64,000 nt of DNA, taken from NCBI RefSeq assembly GCF_020707265.1, contig NZ_JAJFEQ010000002.1, positions 1 to 64,000 on the forward strand, written 5' to 3'. Source of the stretch: Massilia sp. IC2-477 (GTDB taxonomy: Bacteria > Pseudomonadota > Gammaproteobacteria > Burkholderiales > Burkholderiaceae_D). The notes under the pieces are model-generated. The model worked only from the letters and a program-made list of their open reading frames with translations, had not been told where the DNA came from and ran no database searches. Of this stretch, positions 9,405 through 18,469 are shown piece after piece. A program made the translations under genes and the position numbers. Numbering within the stretch: the stretch's first letter is position 1; each line of letters begins with the position of its first letter.

Positions 9405-9734
9405 ATGAACGACGACGCCAAACCCTATTACCAGCACCACGTTTTCTTCTGCATGAACGAGCGCGAAGGCAAGGATGCGCGCCAGAGCTGCGGCAAGTGC
9501 GGCGCCGAGAAGGCCCAGAAGCACGCCAAGAAGCGCATCAAGGAACTCGGCCTGAACGGCGAAGGCAAGGTGCGCATCAACCAGTCCGGCTGCCTGGACC
9601 GCTGCGAAGAAGGCCCGGTGCTCGTGGTCTACCCGGAAGGCACCTGGTACACCTACGTGGACAACGCCGACATCGACGACATCATCGACACCCACCTCAT
9701 CGGCGGCAAGGTCGTGGAACGCCTGAAAATCTGA
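9405..9734 (+). CDS. thioredoxin-like [2Fe-2S] ferredoxin
   Basis: 109 aa. Cysteines at 16, 29, 32, 63 and 67 give the pattern of thioredoxin-fold ferredoxins (C-x12-C ... C-x3-C, the latter as GCLDRCEEGP). These small proteins carry one [2Fe-2S] cluster and pass electrons, often to unknown partners. The gene is followed 13 bp later by an alpha/beta hydrolase and may be co-transcribed with it. Start ATG 9405 is the only reasonable one. Confidence 0.9.
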   Translation: MNDDAKPYYQHHVFFCMNEREGKDARQSCGKCGAEKAQKHAKKRIKELGLNGEGKVRINQSGCLDRCEEGPVLVVYPEGTWYTYVDNADIDDIIDTHLIGGKVVERLKI

Positions 9735-9747
9735 TAACGCACCAAGC

Positions 9748-10377
9748 ATGAACAAGTATTCGCACAAGTTTACCCTCGACGGCCACGCCGGCAAGATGCA
9801 GTGCATCCTCGACCTGCCGGAAGACCCACCGCGCGGCATCGCCCTGGTGGCGCACCCGCACCCGCTGTACGGCGGCACCATGGAAAACAAGGTGGCGCAG
9901 ACGCTGGCGCGCACCTTCGTCAACCTGGGCTATGCCACCGCGCGCTTCAACTTCCGCGGCGTGGGCGAGTCCGAAGGCGTGCACGACGACGGCCGCGGCG
10001 AAGTGGACGACATGGACATCATGTACAGGCACATGACCGAACAGTACCCGGGCCTGCCGGTCGCGCTGTCCGGTTTCTCCTTCGGCACCTTCGTGCAGGC
10101 CCAGTTCCAGCAGCGCCTCATTGCGGAAGGCCGCCCGGCCGAGCGCCTGGTGCTGGTCGGCACCGCGGCCGGCAAGTGGCCGATGCCGCCGGTACCGGCA
10201 GACACCATCCTGATCCACGGCGAACTTGACGATACGATCACGCTGCAGGAAGTCTTCGACTGGGCGCGCCCGCTCGACATCCCGGTGACGGTGATCCCGG
10301 GCGCCGACCACTTCTTCCACCGCAAGCTCGGCCACATTAAAAATCTTGTCGTAGAAATGTGGCGGCGTGACATTTGA
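9748..10377 (+). CDS. alpha/beta hydrolase (COG2945-type small esterase family)
   Basis: 209 aa. Features in order: HPHPLYGGTMENKV loop (oxyanion region), FRGVGESEG, nucleophile elbow GFSFGTF (Ser ~111), an acid in HGELDDTI and the final histidine in GADHFFHRKL. These match the cytoplasmic COG2945 group of uncharacterised hydrolases. Substrate unknown. It follows the ferredoxin gene at 13 bp. Confidence 0.88.
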   Translation: MNKYSHKFTLDGHAGKMQCILDLPEDPPRGIALVAHPHPLYGGTMENKVAQTLARTFVNLGYATARFNFRGVGESEGVHDDGRGEVDDMDIMYRHMTEQYPGLPVALSGFSFGTFVQAQFQQRLIAEGRPAERLVLVGTAAGKWPMPPVPADTILIHGELDDTITLQEVFDWARPLDIPVTVIPGADHFFHRKLGHIKNLVVEMWRRDI

Positions 10378-10411
10378 CGCCAACGCTGTGCAATAATTAG
10401 GCTCTTCTCCT

Positions 10412-10437
10412 AAGGCAATATCTTGAGATATTGCCTT
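10412..10437. terminator. 11-bp perfect hairpin between hydrolase and DD-carboxypeptidase genes
   Basis: AAGGCAATATC (10412-10422), loop TTGA, then the exact complement (10427-10437). No T tract follows directly; a run of six T occurs ~19 bases later. It could end the ferredoxin-hydrolase transcript or be a stem in the leader of the downstream gene. Confidence 0.45.
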
Positions 10438-10478
10438 GCGCGCTTCTGCATTAGCTTTTTTTACAGACGAACACTCCC

Positions 10479-11624
10479 ATGAAAAAACTGTTAGCGGCCG
10501 TGGCCGCCAGCCTGCTGATGGCCTCGGCCAGCGCACAGACCGTGCCGGCACCGTCCATCGCAGCCAAGTCGTGGCTGCTGCTCGATGCAACGAGTGGCCA
10601 GGTCATCGCAGCCCAAGACCCGAACGCCCGCATCGAACCGGCCTCGCTCACCAAGGTGATGACGGCCTACGTGACTTTCCGCGCGATCCACGACAAGCGC
10701 CTGACGCTGGACACGATGGTGAACGTCTCGACCCGCGCCTGGAAGGTCGACGGCAGCAGCTCCAAGATGTTCATCGACCCGGCTACGCCGGTGTCGGTCA
10801 ACGACCTGCTGCACGGCCTGATGATCCAGTCGGGTAACGATGCGGCGGTGGCGCTGGCAGAAGCGGTGGCGGGCGACGAAGGCACCTTCGTGACCCTGAT
10901 GAACCGGGAAGCGGAGCGCATGGGCCTGAAGGGCACCCGCTGGGCCAACCCGCACGGCCTGCCGGATGCGAACAACTACTCGACCGCGCGCGACCTGTCG
11001 GTGCTGGCGGCGAATGTGATCAAGGACTTCCCGGAGTTCTACAAGATCGACTCGATCAAGCAGTACACCTACAACAAGATCACCCAGCAGAACCGCAACC
11101 GCCTGCTGTGGCTGGACCCGACCGTGGACGGCATGAAGACCGGCCACACCGACTCCTCGGGCTATAGCATGATCGCCTCGGCGCGCCGCCCGAACGGCAA
11201 CGCCGGCCAGCGCCGCCTGATCTCGGTGGTGCTGGGCACCGCCTCGGACGCGGTGCGCACCCAGGAAAGCCAGAAGCTGCTGAATTGGGGCTTCCAGAAC
11301 TTCGACACCGTGCGCCTGTACTCGAAGGGCCAGGCGGTGGCGACCGTGCCGGTGTGGAAGGGCTCGGAGTCGGAAGTGAAGCTCGGCTTCAACCGCGACG
11401 TGCTGGTGACCGTGCCGAAGGGCGTGGCCGGCAAGCTCAAGCCGGTCCTCGAACGCAAGGACCCGCTGGTCGCCCCGCTGGCGCGCAACGCGCAGGTCGG
11501 CACCGTGAAGATGATGGTCGACGGCAAGCCGCTGATCGCGCTGCCGCTGGTGACGCTGGCCGAGGTGCCGGAAGCGAGCATCTTCGGCCGCGCATGGGAT
11601 TCGATGCGCCTGTGGATGCAGTGA
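10479..11624 (+). CDS. D-alanyl-D-alanine carboxypeptidase (PBP5/6 family)
   Basis: 381 aa. Cleavable signal peptide (SASA-Q, ~residue 19/20). The penicillin-binding active site is complete: SLTK (Ser56, Lys59), SGN (118-120) and KTG (220-222). A C-terminal beta domain and an amphipathic end (WDSMRLWMQ) fit membrane-attached class C low-mass PBPs. It trims the terminal D-alanine of peptidoglycan stem peptides in the periplasm. Single-gene unit with a terminator directly after it. Could be called DacA or DacC; sequence reading alone does not decide. Confidence 0.94.
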   Translation: MKKLLAAVAASLLMASASAQTVPAPSIAAKSWLLLDATSGQVIAAQDPNARIEPASLTKVMTAYVTFRAIHDKRLTLDTMVNVSTRAWKVDGSSSKMFIDPATPVSVNDLLHGLMIQSGNDAAVALAEAVAGDEGTFVTLMNREAERMGLKGTRWANPHGLPDANNYSTARDLSVLAANVIKDFPEFYKIDSIKQYTYNKITQQNRNRLLWLDPTVDGMKTGHTDSSGYSMIASARRPNGNAGQRRLISVVLGTASDAVRTQESQKLLNWGFQNFDTVRLYSKGQAVATVPVWKGSESEVKLGFNRDVLVTVPKGVAGKLKPVLERKDPLVAPLARNAQVGTVKMMVDGKPLIALPLVTLAEVPEASIFGRAWDSMRLWMQ

Positions 11625-11642
11625 TCGGCTGATCGTTTTGTC

Positions 11643-11680
11643 AAAAGCCCGTCCGTGCGAAAGCCGGGCGGGCTTTTTGT
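11643..11680 (+). terminator. intrinsic terminator after DD-carboxypeptidase gene
   Basis: AAAAGCCCG (11643-11651) pairs with CGGGCTTTT (11669-11677) and is followed by a T run, about 20 bp after the stop codon. Confidence 0.85.
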
Positions 11681-11721
11681 TTTCCGGCGCAAGGATGCGT
11701 TGGTGGCTTGTTCCGAACTTA

Positions 11722-11800
11722 GGTTCCGGCCTTCGCCGGAACGACGGCTCAACCCTTAGTGGTTAGCCCAAAGACCGTCGTTCCGGCGAAGGCCGGAACC
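11722..11800. repeat. dispersed inverted repeat, family A copy 1
   Basis: A perfect 26-bp inverted repeat: the left arm 11722-11747 begins GGTTCCGGCCTTCGCC and is the exact complement of 11775-11800, with a 27-bp centre. Each arm is itself a small palindrome. The same unit recurs at 21148. This looks like a REP/BIME-type element between convergent or tandem genes. Confidence 0.85.
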
Positions 11801-11874
11801 CAATTTTGCGTGCACCCAGATAGCCCTCGCTTGCACCGCTATAATCGTGCCATTCCGTCACAAGAAAGCGCCCG

Positions 11875-12801
11875 ATGACCCTCCCGCTCCCTTCCGACCT
11901 GCACTGCCCCCGCATCGCCACCCGCGACGGCGGCCTCGAACTCTCGCGCATCGTGGCCGGCATGTGGCGCATGAACGATTGGGGCATGTCGGTCGCGCAG
12001 CGCGTGGCCTTCATCGAGCAGTGCATCGAACTCGGGGTCACCTCTTTCGACCACGCCGACATCTACGGCAACTACGGCGTCGAGGGCGTGTTCGGCGAAG
12101 CCCTGCGCGCCCAGCCTCTGCTGCGCGACCGCATCGAACTGGTGAGCAAGTGCGGCATCAAGCTGGTCTCGCCGAAGCGCCCGCAGCACGGCATCCAGCA
12201 CTACGACACCAGCGCTGGCCACATCATTGCATCGGCCGAGGAATCGCTGCGCCAGCTGGGCACCGATCACCTCGACCTGCTGCTGATCCACCGCCCCGAC
12301 CCGCTGATGGACTTCGACGAGATCGCGCAAGCCTTCGCCCGCCTGCAGCAGGACGGCAAGGTGCGCCATGTGGGCGTGTCGAACTTCACGCGCCACCAGT
12401 TCGAATGCCTGAACCGCCGCGTGCCGCTCGCCACTAACCAGGTCGAATTCTCGCCGATGGTCACCACGCCGATGTTCGACGAGACCTTCGACGGCATGCA
12501 GGACCTGCGCATCGCGCCGATGGTCTGGTCGCCGCTGGGCGGCGGGCGCCTGTTCACCTCGAACGACGCGCGCGCGCTGGACGTGCGCACCGTCATCCAG
12601 GAAATCGCCGGGCGCATGGAAAAGCCGTTCGCCAGCGTGCTGTTCGCCTGGATCATGCAGCTGCCGAGCCGCCCGATCCCGCTCACCGGCACCGGACGCT
12701 TCGAGGCGATCCGCGAAGCGGTGGCGGGAACGCAGTTCCAGCTCGAACGCGGCGACTGGTTCCGCATCCTGCGCGCGGCGCGCGGGCACGAAGTGGCATA
12801 A
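11875..12801 (+). CDS. aldo/keto reductase (YdhF-like)
   Basis: 308 aa. The (alpha/beta)8 reductase signatures are present: catalytic Asp/Tyr in FDHADIYGNYG, Lys in VSKCGIK, His in LLLIHRPDP, and the NADPH-binding end LTGTGRFEAIREA. The family reduces carbonyl substrates with NADPH; the natural substrate is unknown. The CsoR-like gene follows at 11 bp and may be in the same transcript. The family A repeat lies just upstream. Confidence 0.93.
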   Translation: MTLPLPSDLHCPRIATRDGGLELSRIVAGMWRMNDWGMSVAQRVAFIEQCIELGVTSFDHADIYGNYGVEGVFGEALRAQPLLRDRIELVSKCGIKLVSPKRPQHGIQHYDTSAGHIIASAEESLRQLGTDHLDLLLIHRPDPLMDFDEIAQAFARLQQDGKVRHVGVSNFTRHQFECLNRRVPLATNQVEFSPMVTTPMFDETFDGMQDLRIAPMVWSPLGGGRLFTSNDARALDVRTVIQEIAGRMEKPFASVLFAWIMQLPSRPIPLTGTGRFEAIREAVAGTQFQLERGDWFRILRAARGHEVA

Positions 12802-12812
12802 GGCGATCGGTC

Positions 12813-13124
12813 ATGGCCGACACCCCGCTCAAGATCGTCGAGGGCAGCGCCCTCACTGCCCAGCAGAAGAAGGACCTGCTGAACCGGCTGGCGCGCATCG
12901 AAGGCCAGCTGCGCGGGGTGCAGAAGCTGGTGGCGCTGGCGGCCGAACCGTCGGATGTCGACGCCGTGGCCCAACAGATGGCGGCGGCGCGCAAGGCGCT
13001 CGACCGCTCCTTCGTGCAGCTGCTTGCGGGCGCGGTCCAGACCCAGACCGGCAATGCCGCCGACCTGCCCGAAGCCCAGGCACGCGCCGCCCACCTGGCG
13101 GCGATGCTCGACAAGTTCGTGTAA
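12813..13124 (+). CDS. CsoR/RcnR/FrmR family transcriptional repressor lacking the usual ligands
   Basis: 103 aa, all-helical DUF156-type protein: LLNRLARIEGQLRGVQKLV matches helix 1 of the family, and QQMAAARKALDRSFVQLL helix 2. Members are tetrameric DNA-binding repressors sensing Cu, Ni/Co, sulfur or formaldehyde through a conserved Cys near residue 36 plus His/Cys in helix 2. This protein contains no cysteine at all, and the helix-2 His/Cys positions are non-ligand residues (LLAGAV). It may sense another signal or act without metal. It follows the aldo/keto reductase by 11 bp, its likely target or partner. Confidence 0.85.
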   Translation: MADTPLKIVEGSALTAQQKKDLLNRLARIEGQLRGVQKLVALAAEPSDVDAVAQQMAAARKALDRSFVQLLAGAVQTQTGNAADLPEAQARAAHLAAMLDKFV

Positions 13125-13139
13125 GCCAGCCCGGCTTGC

Positions 13140-13961
13140 TCAGCGCGCCGCGGTGGTCAGGCTCTCCGTCGCCGCCAGCACCTGCCGTACCGCCGCCGTC
13201 ACGACCTCCGGCGAGGTGAGCGCCATCTGGTGGCTGGAGTCGACCACTACCTTCCTTGCCTTCGGATAGAGCGCGCGCACCTGCCTGCGCGTCTGTTCAT
13301 CCATCCGGAACGCGCCGAAATCGACCGCGATCGCGGTGCTGGAGACCGGCTGGTTCACCAGGCGCACGATCGGCTTGTCGTCGATGCCGCCCAGCGCCAG
13401 CACCATCTCGCCGGTATCGTCGATCTTTTCGATCTCGCGCCAGACCGTGCCGGAAAAGGCCAGCCTGCCGGCCAGGCGCGTCATGAAGGGAAAATCGTCC
13501 GTCTTCTTGACCATGCCCGGATACAGCGCGTCCACCAGCACCAGGCCTTTCACCTCGCTTGGGTAGGCGCGGGCGAACAGCTGCATGTACAGGCCGCCCA
13601 GCGAATGCCCGACCAACACGTAGGGCGGCTTGAGGCCCTTGTGGCGCAGGACGGCGCGCAGCTCCTCGACGATGGTGCGGCCGTCGCGCGGCGTCGTGGC
13701 CTCGCCGCTGTTGCCGTATCCCGGGCGGTTATAGGCGAACACCGTAGCCTCGTGTGCGAGCTGCTCGGGCACCCGCCCCCATTTCTCGATCGTGTTGCGC
13801 GAGCCGCCCTCGAACACCACCACGTCCTTCGACGTCGGATGGCGGATCGTCAGCGATTCGACCTGGCGCCCACCGATGGTGTCGATGACGGGGGCAGGAG
13901 GAGCCGCAATGGCGGCGGCGCTCAGGCAAAGGGCGGACAGGGTCAGTGCAGGCTTGAACAT
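13140..13961 (-). CDS. secreted alpha/beta hydrolase
   Basis: 273 aa from ATG 13961, chosen because a signal peptide (ALCLSAAAIAAPP) follows; the open frame upstream is high-GC read-through. Fold markers: FEGGSRNT, NRPGYGNSG, nucleophile elbow GHSLGG, LVLVDALYP and late histidine SSHQMAL. Probably a periplasmic esterase or lipase; substrate unknown. It ends 15 bp from the stop of the convergent CsoR-like gene. Confidence 0.87.
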   Translation of the reverse strand: MFKPALTLSALCLSAAAIAAPPAPVIDTIGGRQVESLTIRHPTSKDVVVFEGGSRNTIEKWGRVPEQLAHEATVFAYNRPGYGNSGEATTPRDGRTIVEELRAVLRHKGLKPPYVLVGHSLGGLYMQLFARAYPSEVKGLVLVDALYPGMVKKTDDFPFMTRLAGRLAFSGTVWREIEKIDDTGEMVLALGGIDDKPIVRLVNQPVSSTAIAVDFGAFRMDEQTRRQVRALYPKARKVVVDSSHQMALTSPEVVTAAVRQVLAATESLTTAAR

Positions 13962-14070
13962 GGCGTCTCCATGGTGGAAAACGCCAGCATCGCCGCGAAC
14001 CCAGGGCCGGCGCACCCGCTTTGCGACGGATCGACAGCGTGGGCGACGAATGGCGAGCCGGACGGACGGG

Positions 14071-14817
14071 CTACATGGCCCTGAACAGGTGCACGAAGGC
14101 GCGGCTGACCGGCAGCTCGGCATCGTGGCCGCGCATGCGCAGGAACAGGCGGCTGGCGTCGTCGCGGCGCGTGCCATCGAGCCAGGCCAGGTTGATCACG
14201 GTGGAGCGGTGCACCTGCCAGAACTGTTCCGGATCGAGCTGTGCGGCCAGGTCGGTGATCGTGGTCCGGATCAGGTATTCGCCGTGGACGCTGGCGACGA
14301 CCGTGTACTTGTCGTCGGCCTGGAAGAAGCGGATGTCGGCCACGTCCAGGTGGCGCGTGCGCTCGCCCTGGCCGGCAAGGATGTAGCGCAGCCTGGGGCG
14401 GGCGGGCGCGGCGGTCAGCTGCTGCAATGCCTGCGCCAGCGCCGGCCCTGCCGGCAGGGTGGCGGGAGCGGCGCGCAGGCGCGCCACGGTACGGGCCAGC
14501 CGTGCCGTGTCCACCGGCTTGAGGATGTAGTCGAGCGCCGCATGCTCGAATGCCTGCAGGGCAAATTCGTCGAAGGCGGTGACGAAGACGACGCGGGTGC
14601 TGCCCTCGATGCCCTGCGCCACCTCGAGGCCGGACAGGCCCGGCATCTGGATATCGAGAAAGGCCAGGTCCGGCTCCAGCTCGGCGATCCGGGCCGCAGC
14701 CTCGACGCCGTTGCGGGCGAGATGGACGATTTCCAGGCCAGGCCACAGCGCCAGCAGCTGGTCGCGCAGGTAGAGCGCGAGGTGCGGTTCGTCGTCCGCG
14801 ATCAGGGCGCGCGTCAT
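14071..14817 (-). CDS. LytTR family response regulator
   Basis: 248 aa. Receiver domain at 1-120: acidic pair in ADDEPH, phospho-acceptor in FLDIQMPG, Thr/Ser in FVTAF and Lys in LKPVD. LytTR DNA-binding domain at ~145-245 (DIRFFQADDKYTVV, FWQVHRSTVINLAW). It is transcribed after the sensor kinase with a 4-bp overlap. LytTR regulators usually control extracellular or envelope functions; the secreted hydrolase just downstream (13140-13961) is a possible target. Confidence 0.93.
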   Translation of the reverse strand: MTRALIADDEPHLALYLRDQLLALWPGLEIVHLARNGVEAAARIAELEPDLAFLDIQMPGLSGLEVAQGIEGSTRVVFVTAFDEFALQAFEHAALDYILKPVDTARLARTVARLRAAPATLPAGPALAQALQQLTAAPARPRLRYILAGQGERTRHLDVADIRFFQADDKYTVVASVHGEYLIRTTITDLAAQLDPEQFWQVHRSTVINLAWLDGTRRDDASRLFLRMRGHDAELPVSRAFVHLFRAM

Positions 14818-15959
14818 GCCGCGATCCGCTGCGACACGGCGCCGGCGACAAAGGGAAGCTCGAGCACGACCTCGGCGCCGTCGCCCGTTGCTTGCAGGGT
14901 CAGGCTGGCGTCGGCGCCGAACTGCGTGTGCAGGCGCGAGCGCAGGTTGGCCAGCGCCATCCCCGCCCCGGGACGCAGGCGTCGCCGCGGCGCGTCCAGG
15001 CCGACGCCGTCGTCGGCGATGCGTACGATGAGGCGGCCGGCATCCACCCTGGCGCTGACGCTCACGCGGCCGCCTTCGAGCTTCGGTTCGAGGCCGTGGT
15101 GGATGGCGTTCTCCACCAGCGGCTGCAGCATCAGCGTCGGCATGCGCGCCGAGCGTGCTTCGTCATCGGCATCGATGTGGAAGGACAGCCGCTCCTCCAT
15201 GCGGATCTTGAGCAGGGACAGGTAGCTGTGCACCATCTCGAGCTCGGCCTGCAGCGTGCTGTCGGTCTGGCGCAACTGCGACAGCCCGGCGCGCAGGTAG
15301 CCGGAGAAGGTCTCGAGCATGCGCTTGGCCCGCGGCGGGTCGTAATCCATCAGGCTCTGGATGTTGGCCAGGGTGTTGAACAGCAGGTGCGGCTCGATCT
15401 GCCCCTGCAGCAGGCGCAGGCGCGCATCGAGCGCTTCCGCCTGCAGCTGCTGCCGGCGCAGGCGCGAACGCCACCACGCCCAGTTGAGCGCCATGACGAA
15501 CAGCAGGAAGACCGCGAATTTGGTCAGGGGCGCGGGCAGCGAAATGAACATGCGCCGCATGTCGAAGCCGACCAGGATCGGCACGATGGTAAAGCCGACG
15601 GCCAGGCCGAGGATGATGCCGCCCAGGGCCAGGGCGCTGAGCGCCATGCCGGCGCGGATGTCGCGTACACCGGACATGCGCCTGACGAGCGGCGCCGGCA
15701 GCCAGCGCGCCCCCAGGCGCAGCACGCCGAACAGGGTATGCACGATGCACAGGCAGATGCCGATGTTGGGCAGCATGGAGGCCCACCACCAGTTCGGCCA
15801 CTCGACCGTGCCGAACACCTCGACAAAGCTCATCAGCCCCAGGGCGAGGGCCACTGCCATCCCGGACGCGACCAGCAGGCGTGCGCCGAGCGGCGCCTCG
15901 GGGTCCGGCCGGAACTCCCACAGTGAGCGCCAGCCCCGGCCCAGATAGGACCCTGTCAA
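14814..15959 (-). CDS. LytS/YehU-type sensor histidine kinase
   Basis: 381 aa. Four or so membrane helices in the first ~165 residues, then the His_kinase (PF06580-type) phospho-acceptor region IEPHLLFNTLANI and an ATPase domain with N-box LVENAIHHGLE and G-box IADDGVGLD. It should autophosphorylate the His and pass phosphate to the LytTR regulator encoded by the overlapping downstream gene. No periplasmic sensor domain is evident, so the signal may be sensed in the membrane. Confidence 0.92.
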   Translation of the reverse strand: MTGSYLGRGWRSLWEFRPDPEAPLGARLLVASGMAVALALGLMSFVEVFGTVEWPNWWWASMLPNIGICLCIVHTLFGVLRLGARWLPAPLVRRMSGVRDIRAGMALSALALGGIILGLAVGFTIVPILVGFDMRRMFISLPAPLTKFAVFLLFVMALNWAWWRSRLRRQQLQAEALDARLRLLQGQIEPHLLFNTLANIQSLMDYDPPRAKRMLETFSGYLRAGLSQLRQTDSTLQAELEMVHSYLSLLKIRMEERLSFHIDADDEARSARMPTLMLQPLVENAIHHGLEPKLEGGRVSVSARVDAGRLIVRIADDGVGLDAPRRRLRPGAGMALANLRSRLHTQFGADASLTLQATGDGAEVVLELPFVAGAVSQRIAA

Positions 15960-15960
15960 T

Positions 15961-16779
15961 TCAGTCCTCGTACACCTGCGGCGGCGCGATGCCGCGCCAG
16001 CCGGTGCGCCAGGCGATGTTGAGCAGCAGGGTCGCGCACACGTAGACCAGGAAGAACAGCACGAAGAAGCGCGTCTGCAGGATCGCCAGCAGCACCGCGC
16101 ACACGGCCAGCAACGCCAGCATCACCTTGCCGCGCGGGTGCTTCGAACTGGGGAAGCGCACCGTCGATACCATCAGCGTGCCCACCGCCAGCATCAGCGC
16201 GACGATGGCGAAGCACTGGGCCATGGTGGTGGCCGGATCGGGCCAGGCCACCACCACCGAGGCCACGCAGGCCGCGCCCGCGGTGATCGGCATGCCGACG
16301 AAGTAGCGCGGGTCGGTGCGGCCGACCATCACGTTGAAGCGCGCCAGGCGCAAGGCGCCGCAGGCCACGAACACGAAGCAGGCCAGGCCGCCCATGCGCA
16401 CCAGGGTCGGATGCGCGGCGCTCATCTGCGCGAAGCCATAGCAATACAACAGCAGGCCGGGAGCGCAGCCGAAGTTCATCACGTCGGCGATCGAGTCGAG
16501 CTGCACGCCGAAGCTGGACTGGGTCTTGGTCACGCGCGCCACGAAGCCGTCGAGGGCGTCGAAGACGCCGGCCAGCACCAGCAGGATCGCCGCCAGGCGG
16601 TAGTCGGCGGGGGCGCCGACGTGCGCATTGTCCACCGAGATCACGATGCTGCCGAAGCCGCAGGCAATCGACAGCAGCGTCACGAGACTGGGCAGGGCGA
16701 ACTTGGCACGCGCAAGGCGTTCGCGGCTGGTGGGCTTGGATGGCGACAATTGACGACTCGACAATAAGGGTGATGCCAT
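15961..16779 (-). CDS. pssA: CDP-diacylglycerol--serine O-phosphatidyltransferase
   Basis: 272 aa membrane protein. The CDP-alcohol phosphotransferase motif D-x2-DG-x2-AR-x8-G-x3-D-x3-D is complete, starting DALDGFVAR and ending in DSIAD. It makes phosphatidylserine, the precursor of phosphatidylethanolamine, at the inner membrane. Its stop lies 1 bp from the start of the sensor kinase gene, so the three genes could share a transcript, although function gives no reason. Confidence 0.9.
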   Translation of the reverse strand: MASPLLSSRQLSPSKPTSRERLARAKFALPSLVTLLSIACGFGSIVISVDNAHVGAPADYRLAAILLVLAGVFDALDGFVARVTKTQSSFGVQLDSIADVMNFGCAPGLLLYCYGFAQMSAAHPTLVRMGGLACFVFVACGALRLARFNVMVGRTDPRYFVGMPITAGAACVASVVVAWPDPATTMAQCFAIVALMLAVGTLMVSTVRFPSSKHPRGKVMLALLAVCAVLLAILQTRFFVLFFLVYVCATLLLNIAWRTGWRGIAPPQVYED

Positions 16780-16888
16780 ATTCTACAGGCACCTAAATAA
16801 GCTGGCGTCGCACAACACCGTCGCGGGCATGGACCGGTGTTTTGCTCTAGAATGTCGCTTCATTTAAAGTGTTGACAGGAGTTGCTAA

Positions 16889-17869
16889 ATGAGCTATATG
16901 CCGCACTGGCGTTCCCTCATCGCCGCATTGGTGGCCGCATCGACCCTGGCCGCCTGCGGTGGCGGTGGCGGCGACAGTTCGAGCGGCATGACCGCCGTCC
17001 CATCGGGCAACACCCCGCCCGCTAGCACCCCGGCTACCCCGAGCGCGGTGCCAGGCGCGAACGCGCCTGTCTCGGTGGGCAACGTCGCCATCGATGGCCG
17101 CAACTGGATCAACTACCGCCGCACCCAGCTCGGCGTGCCGACGGTGACCGAGAACGCGATGATCAACAATGCGGCGCTGGGCCACTCCGAGTACCTGCGC
17201 ACCAATAACATCATGAGCCACGACCAGCAGGCCGGCAGGCCGGGCTTCACCGGCACGACCCTGAAGGACCGCCTGAACGCGGCCGGCTACACCATTCCGG
17301 CCAACGGTTATGCCTATGGCGAGGTGATCTCGGGCACCACCAACGGCAACGGCTTCTACATGGCGGAGGAACTGATCACCGCGATCTATCACCGCTTCGT
17401 GATGTTCGAGCCGAAGTTCCGCGAGATCGGCACCGGCGCGGCGTTTTCCTCGGGCGGCTATCACTACTTCACCGCCGACTTCGCGACCCGCAACGGCTTC
17501 GGCCCCGGCATCGCCGCGGGCAGCGTCGTGATCTGGCCCTTCAGCGGCCAGACCGGCGTGACGCCGAATTTCATGAGCGACAGCGAAGATCCGGATCCGG
17601 TGCAAGGCATTAACGAGGTCGGCTACCCGATCAGCGTGCACGCCAACATCGACGCTCCAATGACGATGCAGACCTTCACCGTGCGTCCGCGTGGTGGCGC
17701 CAACCTGCAGGTGCAGGTGGTGAACTCGTCGGCGACCGCCAGCCAGCGCACCGCCATCGCGATCGTCCCGCTGGCGCCGCTCAAGGCCGCCACCACCTAC
17801 GACGTCAGCTTCGCCGGCACGGTGAACGGCGCCCCCGTCACCCGCGACTGGTCGTTCACGACGCGGTGA
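16889..17869 (+). CDS. CAP (SCP/PR-1) domain lipoprotein
   Basis: 326 aa. Lipobox STLAAC followed by GGGGG and a Ser/Pro/Thr-rich linker to ~60. A CAP domain covers ~65-230 (NWINYRRTQLG, SEYLRTNNIMSHDQ, GYAYGEVIS) and a small Ig-like or beta C-terminal domain (~235-326). CAP proteins are extracellular with unclear chemistry. RBS GACAGGAG precedes the start at 16889. It overlaps the Hpt gene by GTGA. Confidence 0.85.
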   Translation: MSYMPHWRSLIAALVAASTLAACGGGGGDSSSGMTAVPSGNTPPASTPATPSAVPGANAPVSVGNVAIDGRNWINYRRTQLGVPTVTENAMINNAALGHSEYLRTNNIMSHDQQAGRPGFTGTTLKDRLNAAGYTIPANGYAYGEVISGTTNGNGFYMAEELITAIYHRFVMFEPKFREIGTGAAFSSGGYHYFTADFATRNGFGPGIAAGSVVIWPFSGQTGVTPNFMSDSEDPDPVQGINEVGYPISVHANIDAPMTMQTFTVRPRGGANLQVQVVNSSATASQRTAIAIVPLAPLKAATTYDVSFAGTVNGAPVTRDWSFTTR

Positions 17870-18453
17870 GCGCGGACCTCGTGGCCGCCGCCGACGCCCC
17901 GGCGCTCGACATCGCCGCCGGCGTCGAGCGGATGATGGGCGACGCTGCTATGTACCTGCGCATCCTGGCGCGCTTCCGTTCCGACTACACCGGCTACGTG
18001 GCGCGCCTGCGCACAGCCCTTGCCGGTGGCGACCTCACGCTGGCGCACCGCGTCGTCCACACCCTCAAGGGTGCGGCGGCGATGATCGAAGCGCGCGGCC
18101 TGCGCGCAGCGGCGGTGGAGGTGGAGCAGCAGCTGCGCGGCGGCGCCCACGCCAATGCTCACCTGGTCGACCGGATGGAAGCGGAACTGGCGCGCGTGAT
18201 GGCGCAGGTGGACAGCCTGATGGCGGCGCAATCCGCAGGCGACACCGCCGGTGCGCAGGCGATGCTGGCCGAGCGCGACCTACGGCGCCTGCGCGCCCTG
18301 CTCGACGTCGGCGACAGCGGCGCCCAGAATGTCATCGCGGAGAACCGCAGCGCACTGCGCACCCGGCTGGGTGCGGCGCGCATGGCGGAACTGGAGAAGG
18401 CGGTGGCCGCGTTCGATTACGAACGGGCGCTGGGTGTGCTCGACGCCCAGTGA
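17866..18453 (+). CDS. Hpt (histidine phosphotransfer) domain protein
   Basis: 195 aa starting at GTG 17866, which overlaps the stop of the CAP gene. The Hpt motif AHRVVHTLKGAAAMIEA carries the phosphorylatable His (~64). The C-terminal ~90 residues form another helical region that looks like a weak repeat of the fold (LRRLRALLDVGDSG) without the His motif. Free Hpt proteins relay phosphate between hybrid kinases and regulators; no partner is encoded next door. Confidence 0.8.
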   Translation: MSADLVAAADAPALDIAAGVERMMGDAAMYLRILARFRSDYTGYVARLRTALAGGDLTLAHRVVHTLKGAAAMIEARGLRAAAVEVEQQLRGGAHANAHLVDRMEAELARVMAQVDSLMAAQSAGDTAGAQAMLAERDLRRLRALLDVGDSGAQNVIAENRSALRTRLGAARMAELEKAVAAFDYERALGVLDAQ

Positions 18454-18469
18454 ATTGCCGGGCGCCGGC

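Noticed and set aside
12813..13124. Calling the repressor FrmR (formaldehyde sensor)
   Set aside because: The sensing Cys is missing and no frmA/formaldehyde gene is adjacent.
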